This document shows positions 45,356-56,786 of a stretch of DNA of 64,000 nt, one piece after another. How positions within the stretch are numbered: the stretch's first letter is position 1; the number at the start of each line of letters is the position of its first letter. A model generated the notes under the pieces. That model saw only the letters and a program-made list of their open reading frames with translations, was not told the DNA's origin and did not search any database. Made by a program: the position numbers and the translations under genes. This DNA comes from Tetraselmis striata (Eukaryota > Chlorophyta > Chlorodendrophyceae > Chlorodendrales > Chlorodendraceae), in the NCBI GenBank assembly GCA_006384855.1, contig VCJN01003492.1:87096-151095 (forward strand), written 5' to 3'.

Positions 45356-45640
45356 TCAGAAATACTAGAGATTAATAAGATTATTTACATGAGCTAGCAG
45401 CAGAAGGCGACATCGGAAATTTTTAATAAGATACTGGTGTGAATTACAAAAAAGGCAGTCGTAACAAATCCACCTACTGCTAAAAAAAGTAGTACCATAA
45501 AAGTTTTAATGATTACATGAGCTAGCTGAAAAATTCAAGAAATCCATACAGAAATCCAGAAGAAAATCCAGCTACGGGCCACCAGAGGCGGGAACCGCCA
45601 TGACAGCCACCGACAGGCATCGCCACCAGCCAGCCGCCGC
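45356..45640. other. AT-rich right flank of the piggyBac-like element
   Basis: Two copies of an ACATGAGCTAGC block (about 45388 and 45513) that also occurs near 8287. No gene. Confidence 0.5.
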
Positions 45641-46100
45641 GCCACGCAGTAGGGAAGCTCTCCCCAGCACACAATCCCGGGCCACTCCAATAGCGGCACT
45701 AGGCCGAATGTGATGTGAAGGCGCCGACAGGAAAGGAGCTTCGAAGTAGATAGAGGTCTCGCAGCAAGGAGCGGAAGTGGGGGGGGTCCAACCCAGAACG
45801 GGGCGCCACGGGCGGGTAACACACGCAGGCCACCCAGCGCCAAATCCGCCGCCAGCTCGGCCGCGTCCTTTTCCGCCGAACGTAGAACGCCTTCCCCAGC
45901 ACAACATCCCGGGCCACTCCAATAGCGGCGCTGGGCCGAATGTGATGTGGAGGCGCCAACATGACAGGAAGGGAGAGAGTGCTCAGCGAGTAGGGAATGG
46001 GGAGCCGATCGGGCCAGTAACGACGTAAGACACCGGTGTCCATCGCGCGTTGTTCCGCCCAGCGCCAGATCCGCCGCCAGCTCGGTCGCGTACCGCGAGT
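45641..46100 (-). repeat. Tandem duplication, two units of about 230 bp
   Basis: 45657-45738 and 45891-45971 share CCCGGGCCACTCCAATAGCG and GGCCGAATGTGATGTG blocks; 45834-45868 and 46056-46091 share CCGCCGCCAGCTCGG. Read on the minus strand all frames are partly open, but no frame carries a recognisable domain, so I leave it as a repeat. Confidence 0.65.
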
Positions 46101-47418
46101 TAGTGTTGTGCATGCCAGCACAAGATTAAGAGAGTGGTCCAGTCTAACGGACGATAATCAGAACTAACTTCAACTGTGAAAGGTTGCCAGCAAAAGAGAG
46201 ACATAAGCCTGAAACCAAGGTCGAGCCGGAGGACAGGGAGCCAAGAACCAAGAAGGAGCCAAGGGAACCACGAAATCACTTAGCAGCCAGGGACCAAAGG
46301 GACCCCCGCCCCGGGGAAGGCTATCAGCCGCGGCGAGGACGCTTGCAGCCAATGACCCGGGTCATAGCAACACATGCCGACGAGCGACGCGACGCAGGCG
46401 CAGGAGTACCATTACGTGCCGCACGCGCGGACGCGACCCCGCCAAGAACGTTGTCTGCATGTGCCATGTTGATGAGCAAGGAGAAACGGCGGCGCCACGC
46501 AGACAAGAGCTGGCCGATTTTTTGGCCAGTGTGTGTGTGGCTAGCTTTTTAACGGACGATAATGGTTTTATAAGAGTTGATTGGTACGGGGGTGACCACC
46601 GTTTTTGCCGTGGGCGGCATGCAAAGTGCCGTACATCTGCTTTTCAGTGCTAAAGCACTAGAGTGCCAAAGCACCGGCGCTGAAGCTCAGTACTGGTGTC
46701 GACCCCCGCATACCCTAAGCAGGGCGGGGAAAAGGAAACCCCACGAACACAGCTCGTAACAAAATCTGTTGGACCCAGGGTACCCCGGTACCCTGAATCC
46801 GCATTTTTTTGGCTGCCGTACATGTGGCTAATTTGGACCGTGTGGAAGAAGTACGGCAACAAAGCATGGCACCTAGGGATCTTTGGCATGTGGCCTTCTT
46901 AGACGGAGAAGTGTCGACACCCAACCGGCTGGTATTAATTGCCTACCTCGGCTCCTTGTAATTCAGTCAACTACATTTCCCATAATAATTCCGACTGACC
47001 GACTCACCCTTTCTCTCTCGTGACAGTGCCACTCAGCCATCACCACGGCGACAGCGACTACATATCGTCCATCGCCCACGGCTCATTGCAGCCCTTTGCC
47101 TTTCCAGCTTGCCCCTTGCTTGCTGGCACTCGACGTGATTCGACGCGTGCACGCCGACTCTCGCCGACTCTCCCCCCATCAGTGACAGTGTCACTCAGCC
47201 ATCACTTCGACAACCCCCTCCGACAGGTTATGGGCCCTCTCCTTTGGTTCGACGTCTTGCCCCGTGCTCGACGCCTGCGAGAGGCTTCAACCTGCGTGTA
47301 TCTATCTAGACCCTCGACAGCTTTCGACGATCAACGGCGACGTACGACGAGATTTTCTTCCCACCCGCCCATCCCTACAGCTATACATCCCCAAGCACAA
47401 GTGCGCCATCTCTTCGCA
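46101..47418. other. Region upstream of the copia-type element; no LTR recognised
   Basis: ACGGACGATAAT occurs at 46147 and 46552. GACAGTG(C/T)CACTCAGCCATCAC occurs at about 47024 and 47182. I looked here for a long terminal repeat matching sequence right of the retrotransposon and found none; 46990-47418 is probably the element's leader. Confidence 0.4.
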
Positions 47419-50400
47419 ATGTCTACCAGCATCGACACCGGCATGATGAACACCCCATCCTAGCCAATCTGGCTCGGCAGAGCGCGATCAAGACCGACCC
47501 TGGCCACGCCCCGCCACCTCCTTACTTCCGTGATGATACCCGTTCTGACGACGCCTTCAGCACGGACGGGGCGTCAGACAATGACTCAGATGACATCTAG
47601 CATATCAAGCCTGCTGCAGTGAAGCCGACCCTCTACCTCAAGAACGTCCCCATCTGGGACAGCACCATCTCTACACGGGACAACGCTCAAGCCATCAAGA
47701 TCGCTCTCGGCAGCGCTGGCTACTTGGACACCACCAAGGGCAAAGGCACCCGTCAGGAGCAAATGATCCTTCTGGCAGCCCTACGCCACGCAACAGCGCA
47801 TTATCCCATGGCACTGGCCATCGTCAACATCATCAGCATGGATCCCAAGAATTGTGGATATATTGCATGGAAGGCTCTTCTTACTGAGCTCCATGGCTCA
47901 GCCATGGGGGAGCGTAAGCGCTTGGAGGAGGAGATCACAACGGGCCAGCTCCCGAATGAGTCGGTTCAGGTGTATGTTCGGCGCTACTAGAACCTTTGGA
48001 ATCTGCTGAACAAGGCACATGGCCAGTGGACCTTCGAGTACGTGGCTTCCAACTACCTCACCCCAGGCCTTCACCCAGACTACGATCATATCGTCGACAC
48101 CACCACCTCGGCGGCCACTGTCAACGAGAAGCTGGCAACCATCATCAGCGCCGGACATAACATGGAGGCGCGCAAGCGTCAGCGTCAGCATCGCGTCCGC
48201 GCGTGCCCACCCAACCTCAATTTCTACAGCCCTAGGGACCCGCAGCACACCACCGGGCCCAGCGTTGTCTGCAGACGGTGTGCCCGTCCGGGCCATACCC
48301 AGTAGCAGTGTGTGGCCAGGCGCCATGCCAACGGCCTGCGTATCCTGGATGACACCACGCCGACCAGCACCATGACCAACCCTCGCTATGACCACCATCA
48401 GCGCGCGCCTGCGGAACGTCGCGTCAACACCAACTATGGCCACCACCCGCGCGACAACTACCGCCATCAGGCGCCACCAGGCCAGCATTTCTACAACGAC
48501 AACCGCAACAATCGAAACAGGCCCCAGCGGCAGCAGCGTTGGACAAACCATGGCGGCAACGACGGCATGCATCGTCATCAGCAGCCGGTCGGCGTCGTCT
48601 CCCCGGCCGGACGTTAGCACCCGGGTCATCAGCATGCCAACGACATCTTCAACCAGCGGCCGACGGGACACAAGGAATCCTACCCGTTCGTGGGAGTGTC
48701 CCCATCGGCACAACACCACATCAGCCTGCCCATCATGATCACCTGCAACACCGCCGCCCCAAAAGGGGCGGACACCGGAGCACAGGAGGGGGAGGGCGAG
48801 GACAGCGCGGAGGATGACTTACATGACCCCTGGCACGTCCCCTACTCCGACTCTTATGCCGACTTCGAGTCCCCGTTCTCACACTCATGGCATGTTCACC
48901 GCTCCCGCCCTCACCCCGACGCCTTCCCGATCTTCGATACCCCCGACATCCCCCCCCCCCCCCCCCGCTGGAACGTTTACTCCCATCCCTACCCCCCTCG
49001 ATCCCCCCATCCACCTATTCGACATCAATTGGCAACGTCCCCACCCCGTCCCCACCCCAACCCAACCCCTATGCCTCACTTCACCCACATTCCTCGCCTC
49101 AGCGGCTTTGGCATCCCACATTCTTCCTGCGTGGCGACCCGCCACCAACACTACCACTCCTCACCGCTGCGCCGATCCTCCCGCTGCCAACCTCTCTGGT
49201 CATCGACCATCTCTTTTCGCCATGCCATGGCCCATCGGCATCTGAAGTAGAGGCTCTGGTAGAATACGGTTTCACCATCCACAAGATCACCGGCGCCGAC
49301 CCGTCGCCCGAGGCTCGTACTATGTGGACGCATCGCCTACACGTCATCAACGACAAGTACCCGGACCGTCGCCCCCTTCAGCATTTCAGGACCGTCATGC
49401 CAGGACCCCCATGGACGTTAACAACATCACCATCGCGAAGCTCGAGACCCTGCGTCCGGTCACCCTCATCGTGTCATGCCCACCGTGTCAACCATGGTCG
49501 CGCGCTGGCTCACGCCTTGGCTCGCAGGACCATCGCTCTCGGGCCTTTGCTTCCGTCATCAGTTTCATCCGTTTCTACCTGACTACACAGCCCACACCGG
49601 TGCGCTACATTGTGGAGAATGTTCCGAGCGCGCTGGACTTCCCTGAGATACTCTCCTCACTTGGCACCGGCAACATCATGCGTGCGACCGCCTGCGGCTC
49701 GGCGGCTCACCCCGACGCCCTGCTGTGGACCAATATCGCTTCGCAAACCAATGTCAAGGACTACATCGACAACATCAACGCCATCGAGCTCACTGACCCC
49801 GGCCCCTGCGCGTGGGACCTCTGTCTCTCCGAATTCCCCCACTTTACTCCGGTGGTGACAACTGACTACTTTCCGAAGTTCGTCGCCCGCCCCGGCTCAA
49901 CGCTTTTCGCACGCAAACCAACGGTCAGCCGGGCACTGGCATGGTTTACGAACATTACGGCCCCTGGTCCTGGGCAGACAACGGCAGATGGTGCGAACCC
50001 CCTGCAGCTCCACGCGCGCGCTCGCGCCATGGGCTTCACCTTGGATGATCTGCCAAAATCTCACCTTTCTGAGGCGACACTGCGCAAACTTCTCGGCGGG
50101 GTCATCGACCTCAACGTCATGCGCAACTACATCAAGGTTGTCTCGGGCGCCGCCCCTTCCCTAGCCGTCATCACTGTCTGCCACACGTCATACGGCATCT
50201 TCATCACCAGCGATGGCGAGGCATGGACGCTCATCGACTCGGGAGCATCATCTCACGTCAACGCCCACCGCATCGACTACATCTACTACATGGACATTCC
50301 TGCGGCGGAGCAATTTCTGGTGGGCGGTTTCGGGCAACCGGCGGTCGGCATCGGCACCACGTTGGCGCCAACACTAGACATCACAGGCAGGCCACATACC

Positions 50401-53341
50401 ATTGTGGCACGAGACTGTTACCATACTCCCAACATCACCTCCAGCCGCCTCCTCAGCACCCATCAACTCAGCAAGCATGGCTACTCCTTTTACTTCAGCC
50501 GCCTCCTCAACAGCATGATCACTCCAGATGACGCAGTCATCCACCTTCAGTCCTACCCAGGCACCACATGCATGTACGGCATCAAGCTCCTTCCCATCCG
50601 CGATCCGTCTCATGGGGTCATGGCACTGCCATCTCCGACGGCCTCCTACTCCATGTGGCATCTTCGACTTGGTCTTCGCTGCGCGCGCCACATGGAGCTC
50701 ACCCAACAACATGCCATCGGCATCCCGAAACTCGGATCGGCACCGGAGGCCATATGCCCAGCGTGCATTCATGCCAAATCCCACCACCAGTCAGTCAACC
50801 GTCAGCCCTCCCCACGCGCGGAGGCACCGTACACGCTCGTGGTCATCGACGACTGGAAGGGACCTTGTCCGTCGGTGACTGGCGCGTAGCATGTCTTCGG
50901 CGCGGTGGGTTCCTACACTGGAGTGAAGGTAGCAATCACCATGCGCACCAAGGACGAGGCCGTCCGCGCCGTCCATCAACTTCATGCGGCGGTTCTCGGC
51001 ATGGGTCACACCGTTCAACGCATACGTGCCGATCGCAACGCGGTTTATACCGGCTCTCCGTTTCGTCAAGCATGTGCCGACCTCAACATCGCGCTGGAGT
51101 GTACCGCATCCCATTCTCATCATCAGGCAGGCCTGGCGGAGCGCTCATTCCGCACTATCGGTGAGTGTGCCCAAGCCATGCTCCTCCACGCCGGCCTCGA
51201 CCGCACCTTCTGGGATTGGGCATATCTTCACGCCGTCTATCTCTGCAACCGCCAGTGGAGCTCGTCCGTCAACGCCATACATACCTTACACGCTGATGAC
51301 TTGTCGCAAGCCCGACCTCGCCAACCTGCATGTTGTCGGCTGTCTGGCCTGGGTCAACATACCTGTGACTATGCGGGCAGCCAAGGGGAAAATGACACCT
51401 AAATCTTGGCCGGTCATCTACGTTGGCCACCATGAGGACTCCGCCGGCTACCGCATCTAAAACCCAGCTACCAGGCGCGAAACGGTTACACGCGATGTCA
51501 TCTTTGACGAGGTGACACGACCCTTCTCCAGCACACCGGCACTCTCTATGCCAGTCTTCCGGCTCCCCGACGATGACCACCTGATGGATGAGCCGCAACC
51601 CTTGGACCAGCAGGAGCCCCACGCGCCGCCACCCATGCCACCATCAGCGGCGCTTGCCTCGGCGAAGGAGGGGCCCCCACCTCCTCAACCCGAAGGGCAG
51701 TATCTTCCGCGTCATCAGGGGGGGACGCCACATCACTACCAACTCCTCACTCCAGTGGATCAGCGCACATATCTTCCCCTTATGTCGACCTCAGCGACTA
51801 CCACCCCACGCTAGTGGCATCCGCCATCGCGGAGGTTATGCGCCCCTACCGGGCGCAAATGGCCGCTCTCGCCCTCCAGCAGCACCCACTGTCCGCGTGT
51901 CCAAGGCGCCGCGCAACTACAAGGAAGCCATCTTCAGCAATCACCCCGATAACTGGAAACAGTCCATGGACCGAGGGATCGCCTCTATCACTAAGATGGA
52001 GACCTTTGTTTGGATCAGCATTCCTGAGCTTCGCCGTGACAACTAACCCATCAGCAATCATCATACAGACGGCGTGGGCCTTCGCGGAGAAACAAGACAA
52101 GGATGGCAACCTCATCAAGCGCAAGGCCAGAGTGGTTGTCCGCGGCGATCAACTTACTGCCGGCGAGAACTATGATGACACTAAGACCTATGCCCAAGTC
52201 GTCAGTTTCATCGCCTTGCGCACCACTATTGCTCTCGCAGTTCAACTTGACTGGGAGCTGTACCAGATCGACGTCACCTGTGCTTTCCTCAACGCTAACC
52301 TCGATGAAGATGTCTACGTCTACCCCCCCCCCCCCCCGGCTACGGCCGCAAGGATCAGGCTTGGAAACTCGTTAAGGCACTCTATGGCCTGCCGCAGGCA
52401 CCCAAGGCATGGTTTCTGCGCTTTTCTTCTTTCTCCATGACTTCGGCTTCGTCAACTCCGAGTGCGATCCGGGCGTATGGACGCTGCTCGCAGTCGATGG
52501 ATCGCTGCTGGCCATCCTATGCGTCTACGTCGATGACATCATCCTGGCTACCTCCCCATCGTCCGACATCCGGGAGCGTTTTCAGACTTCTCTCTTCTCT
52601 ACGTTTGATGCGACTACTAACGGCCTATGCACATGGCTTCAACATGGCGGCGTGCGCGCCTCGCCGCCTACCCTGCACACCGGATACCGATTTTCATGAC
52701 CCTACAGGCACGCCCCTCGACACCAAACTCTTTCCCTATCCCAATGTTGTTGGTAGCCTTATCTGGCTGGCTGTGGCATCACGCCCGGACATAGCGTTCG
52801 TGGTCGGCCGCCTATGCGCCTACATGGCGTCCCCAACCGAGCGTCACTGGCAGATCGCCGTCTCGGTGCTGCGATACCTCAAGGGCACCCCCAACCATGG
52901 CCTCATTTTCCGGAAGCAATTGGACAACGAGGCACCTGCCTTCCTCTTCTTTGTGGACGCTGACGGGGCTACCTTCATGCCCAAACGCCGCTCCACTACT
53001 GGCTATCTTGCCTTGGTGCACGGCATCCCAATCGCCTACCGCGCGCAAGTTCAGAAGAGCGTGGCCCTGTCTACTGCCGAGGCGGAGTTCGTGGCGCTCT
53101 GCATGGCTTGCAAATGTCTGGCGTTTATTCGCGTCCTTCTGCGCCAGCTCCACCACCCCACCACTGACCCGGTATGCGAGGACAATCAAGCGTGCATCGT
53201 TCAGGTGAAGCATGGTATGATTACATGCGCGCAACGCCACATTGACCTCAAGTTTCAGTATGCAGCCCAACTCTGCCAAGACGGCGTCATCGACATGCAC
53301 TACACGCCTACCGCAGACCAACTCGCCGATTCTTTCACTAA
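47419..53341 (+). mobile_element. Ty1/copia-type retrotransposon carrying a cytosine DNA methyltransferase (fossil)
   Basis: Parts in order: gag (about 47419-48310, with AIKIALGSAGYLDTTKGKG and a CCHC-type knuckle near 48259), a low-complexity linker, a C5-cytosine methyltransferase domain (about 49190-50130), protease (DSGASSHV near 50236), GAG-pre-integrase with the CPACIHAKSH finger and integrase core (about 50640-51460), reverse transcriptase (about 52050-52650; CVYVDDIILAT) and RNase H (about 52720-53341; ALSTAEAEFVAL, DNQACI). Integrase before reverse transcriptase is the copia order. The element is broken, with roughly half a dozen or more interruptions, although protease and methyltransferase share one long open frame. 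No terminal repeats were recognised; the right end stops abruptly at an inverted-repeat boundary at 53342. Confidence 0.85.
49190..50130 (+). other. C5-cytosine DNA methyltransferase domain inside the copia-type element
   Basis: Visible motifs of the DNMT/DCM fold, in order: a motif-I-like VIDHLFSPCHG and motif-II-like ADPSPEA (49200-49320), motif IV with the catalytic Cys in SCPPCQPWSRAGSRLG (about 49471-49515), motif VI VENVPSAL (about 49612-49635), and a C-terminal motif-X-like LSEATLRKLLGGV (about 50066-50105). In known enzymes the PCQ Cys attacks C6 of cytosine and the ENV Glu protonates N3; both are present. The domain lies directly before, and in one frame with, the aspartic protease, so it was part of the element's polyprotein and not a host gene beside it. 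Motif VIII (QRRxR) is not clear to me. Confidence 0.8.
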
Positions 53342-53940
53342 CACTGTGAGATTCAGATGTGACATGCATACGGGTGACGAAGCACTACTACTAGCGACTA
53401 TTATTTATCCGTGAAGGCTGCTGCTGGTGGCGGCACGTCCATCCAGTTACGTGCGAGTACATCCGGCGTTATTGCCGGCGGGCGATAAATCCTTTTTGTC
53501 ATCATTCTGGTAGTCGTACTAGCCCGGTGAAGTGTTACATGCATGGCACTGACGTATAAGGTACAAGGTTGTCCGTGTAGTACCGGGTAGTCCGCGATAT
53601 ACTTATTAAGCCGGTACCGTGTATCTAGTACGAACCCGGGCGCGATGACGAGTCGTCCTGTGGATAAGTACGACTATTAGTACATGGGAGCGCAAATCGC
53701 AGCCGTACGTATTTGGTAACACTGGGGAATTTTGTGTACATTATAGCTAGTACTGCTGAACGGGCATGCCAGCCGTCCGATCAAAGGTCATCAGATGGGC
53801 GGTTTGGCTGCCATGTTTTGCCAAAGAGTGCTCACGTTACATAAATATTCGCGAGGGGGAGGGCGGGGGCAGGCAGCGGTTTGCCGAAGAATGTTTGAAT
53901 TACAATATTCGCGACAGCTGCCATCGGGGAATGTGGCCCC

Positions 53941-54007
53941 GGGGGGGGGGGGGGGGGGGAGGCGGGCGGGCGTGGTCCCTCCCCCCCCCCCCCCCCCCCC
54001 CCCCCCC
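53941..54007. repeat. G run followed by C run (potential hairpin)
   Basis: About 18 G at 53941-53958 and about 27 C at 53981-54007 with 22 bases between them; the two runs are complementary and could fold back, or form a G-quadruplex/i-motif pair. Confidence 0.8.
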
Positions 54008-54060
54008 GCGCCGCCCGCCGCTCCCGCTGGGGGAGTGAGGGGAGGGGGGTAAGGGGGCGG

Positions 54061-54632
54061 GGGCTACTGCTTGTTCTTGTTCTTGCGTGCCCGGGGGACC
54101 CTCCGCTTCGACGATCTCTATGCCCCCGCCTCCGCCTCCGCCTCCGCCTCCGCCTGCGCCTCCGACTCCGCCTCCGACTCCGCGAACTTACCTCGGCGCT
54201 TCTTCACTGGCCTCTTCCGCTTCTTGTCACCCGTCAGTGTCTTCACCACCCCGGGAGGCTGTGCCGTCGACGACGCCGCCATGAGCTTCCTTACCTTGGC
54301 GTCGGGACGCCCCCTGTGCCCAGACGCCCACAACAAGCCACAATCCATGCGGCTGAACATGCGGCCTCCTCGGCCACCACGAGTTGCGCCGCTGGCACTG
54401 TGGAAGCCTTGGCGTTGAGGTGGGCCTTACGGCGCTCCCGGACGAACCTGCGCGCGGCACAAGTTAGCCACGAGTGGGTGCGTGCTAATGTGGAGGGTGA
54501 AGTGTTTTGTTGCGCGCCCACCTTGTCACGCGTTTCCTCATGTCTTACTCGTCCCCCTCGATGCCGGCGGCGCGGACACGCGAGACAACAAGGCTCGCCG
54601 CCCACTTTTGCCCGGGGGGCGAGGTCTGCCAT
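54061..54632 (-). CDS. Unidentified basic/acidic low-complexity protein, partial
   Basis: The minus strand has a gene-like texture here: RRFVRERRKAHLNAKAS and TVPAAQLVVAEEAACSAAW in one frame (54632-54291), and in the next frame KKRKRPVKKRRGKF followed by an alternating Ala/Glu tract (54360-54118), then after one in-frame TAG a basic end RSSKRRVPRARKNKNKQ with a stop at 54065. Lys/Arg clusters look like nuclear localisation signals. The frames may be joined by splicing or separated by decay; I cannot decide. The Glu/Ala tract is encoded by a CCTCCG-type hexamer repeat on the plus strand. No family recognised. Confidence 0.3.
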
Positions 54633-55112
54633 GGCGCTGTGAGCGGTGAAGGGGGGGGGGGGGGGGGCGAGGTGGAGAAACTAACACCCAGTCGACGACC
54701 GCCTTCCGCAGCAGTCAACGACACATCGGAGGCGAGGAGCAGCGCGCCACTGCTATTTACATGCACGTATTGTCAAGAGCTAGTCGGTGCGGCATTGTGT
54801 CGGTGTAATTTCGCAATGTTTATTGCTGAAGTAGCACGGCGTAATGAATACGCGGTTTCACCGAGTGAATCCGGGATAATATGTGCGGTAGGGCGCGCGT
54901 ATATGTGCGCGACGAATGTGCGCGCGCAGCGTTGTGCGGCGGTGTGCGGCGGTGTGCGGCGGTGTGCACCGATGTTAATATAGTGTGGATGTTATATCGG
55001 CCGTAGACGATCGGGTCTGGCAGCACCGCCCGTGCTTGTAAATAAGCGACAATGGATCACGTCATGCTCCGGTTGTACTCCTACACTTCCTCCACTTTGG
55101 CGGGGGGGGGCG

Positions 55113-55145
<33 letters not shown>

Positions 55146-55447
55146 CCTGTCCTTATTACTTGCATCGGTGGACGTGCTGGATATGGAGGTCACCGGGCAC
55201 ATCGCGTGGTTTCGGAGCAGTTCATTCGCGCCTCCTCGTCTTGTTTGCAATCGTCGCCCTAATCCAATGCAGGGTGAGTAGCGGGACACTGTGCCCCCCT
55301 CCCCCCCGGTTCATGTAAACAAATATCTAGCCGTGCATGCGCCGCAATCGGTACCCAATGAGCGGGGTATGTGACAGTGGTTTCGGAGCAGTGCAAGCAT
55401 TCCGTGCGTGTGCACAAGCACGTACGACTGGGAATGAGGCGGGGGTT
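54633..55447. other. Spacer with long G runs, inside the 9-kb segment
   Basis: G runs at 54650-54667 and 55114-55144. GTTAATATAGTGTGGATGTTA at about 54974 resembles the start of the downstream foldback unit. GTGGTTTCGGAGCAGT appears at about 55208 and again at 55379. Confidence 0.5.
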
Positions 55448-55761
55448 GCGGATGGAGTGCATTGGCGGTGCATAGAATAGCGTGTCCCTGGGGTTTTGGC
55501 TGCATCAGACGCCGTATTCCCATCCATCCGGCACGGAATGTCCGGTTTTCACACATTTGTGTGTTAATATAGTGTGAATATTACGCGTCTTTTACGCCGG
55601 GTGGATGGGCATCCGGCGTCAGATGCACCCCAATTATTTGCAGCACGCTACTCTACGCACCCCCAACGCACTCCGCAAGCCCCGCCTCCATCCGCGTCGG
55701 AACCGGTAGTAAGTGTTGTTGTGTGCGCACATCGTGACAACATTACACGGTGGCAATTGCA

Positions 55762-55778
55762 ATGTGTATTAGAGACAG
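55762..55778 (+). other. Tn5/Nextera mosaic-end-like sequence
   Basis: ATGTGTATTAGAGACAG differs by one base from the transposase mosaic end used in sequencing libraries (AGATGTGTATAAGAGACAG). It interrupts one foldback unit where all others read CAATTAGCGGTGGATAATG, making this unit 10 bases longer. Confidence 0.65.
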
Positions 55779-56772
55779 GTGGATAATGTGAAGGCGTTTT
55801 CGAAATCGACAGAGAATGAGGCGGTGCTGGCGGAGTGCATTGGCGGTGCATAGAATAGCGTGTTGCTGGGGTTTTGGCTGCATCGGACGCCGTATATTCC
55901 CATCCATCCGGCACGGAATGTCCGGTTTTCACACATTTGTGTGTTAATATAGTGTGAATATTACGCGTCTTTTACGCCGGGTGGATGGGCATCCGGCGTC
56001 CGATGCACCCCAATTATTTGCAGCACGCTACTCTACGCACCCCCAACGCACTCCGCAAGCCCCGCCTCCATCCGCGTCGGAACCGATAGTAAGTGTTGTT
56101 GTGTGCGCACATCGTGACAACATTACACGGTGGCAATTGCAATTAGCGGTGGATAATGTGAAGGCGTTTTCGAAATCGACAGAGAATGAGGCGGTGCTGG
56201 CGGAGTGCATTGGCGGTGCATAGAATAGCGTGTTGCTGGGGTTTTTGGCTGCATCAGACGCCGTATTCCCATCCATCCGGCACGGAATGTCCGGTTTTCA
56301 CACATTTGTGTGTTAATATAGTGTGAATATTACGCGTCTTTTACGCCGGGTGGATGGGCATCCGGCGTCCGATGCACCCCAAGTATTTACAGCACGCTAC
56401 TCTACGCACCGCCAATGCACTCCGCAAGCCCCGCCCCCATCCGCGTCGGAACCGGTAGTAAGTGTTGTTGTGTGCGCACATCGTGACAAACATTACACGG
56501 TGGCAATTGCAATTAGCGGTGGATAATGTGAAGGCGTTTTCGAAATCGACAGAGAATGAGGCGGTGCTGGCGGAGTGCATTGGCGGTGCATAGAATAGCC
56601 GTGTTGCTGGGGTTTTGGCTGCATCAGACGCCGTATTCCCATCCATCCGGCACGGAATGTCCGGTTTTCACACATTTGTGTGTTAATATAGTGTGAATAT
56701 TACGCGTCTTTTACGCCGGGTGGATGGGCATCCGGCGTCCGATGCACCCCAAGTATTTACAGCACGCTACTC

Positions 56773-56786
56773 CTGTCTCTTACACA
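56773..56786 (+). other. Second mosaic-end-like sequence, opposite orientation
   Basis: CTGTCTCTTACACA matches the complement of the mosaic end (CTGTCTCTTATACACATCT) with two bases missing, and replaces part of the CTACTCTACGCACC block seen in the other units. Confidence 0.6.

Noticed and set aside
46101-54000. Long terminal repeats of the copia-type element
   Set aside because: No long direct repeat was found between the left side (46.1-47.4 kb) and sequence right of 53.3 kb or right of 62.3 kb.
54830-55030. Telomere- or centromere-type satellite
   Set aside because: Only a short GTGCGGCG triplicate is present near 54935-54965; no telomeric repeat is seen.
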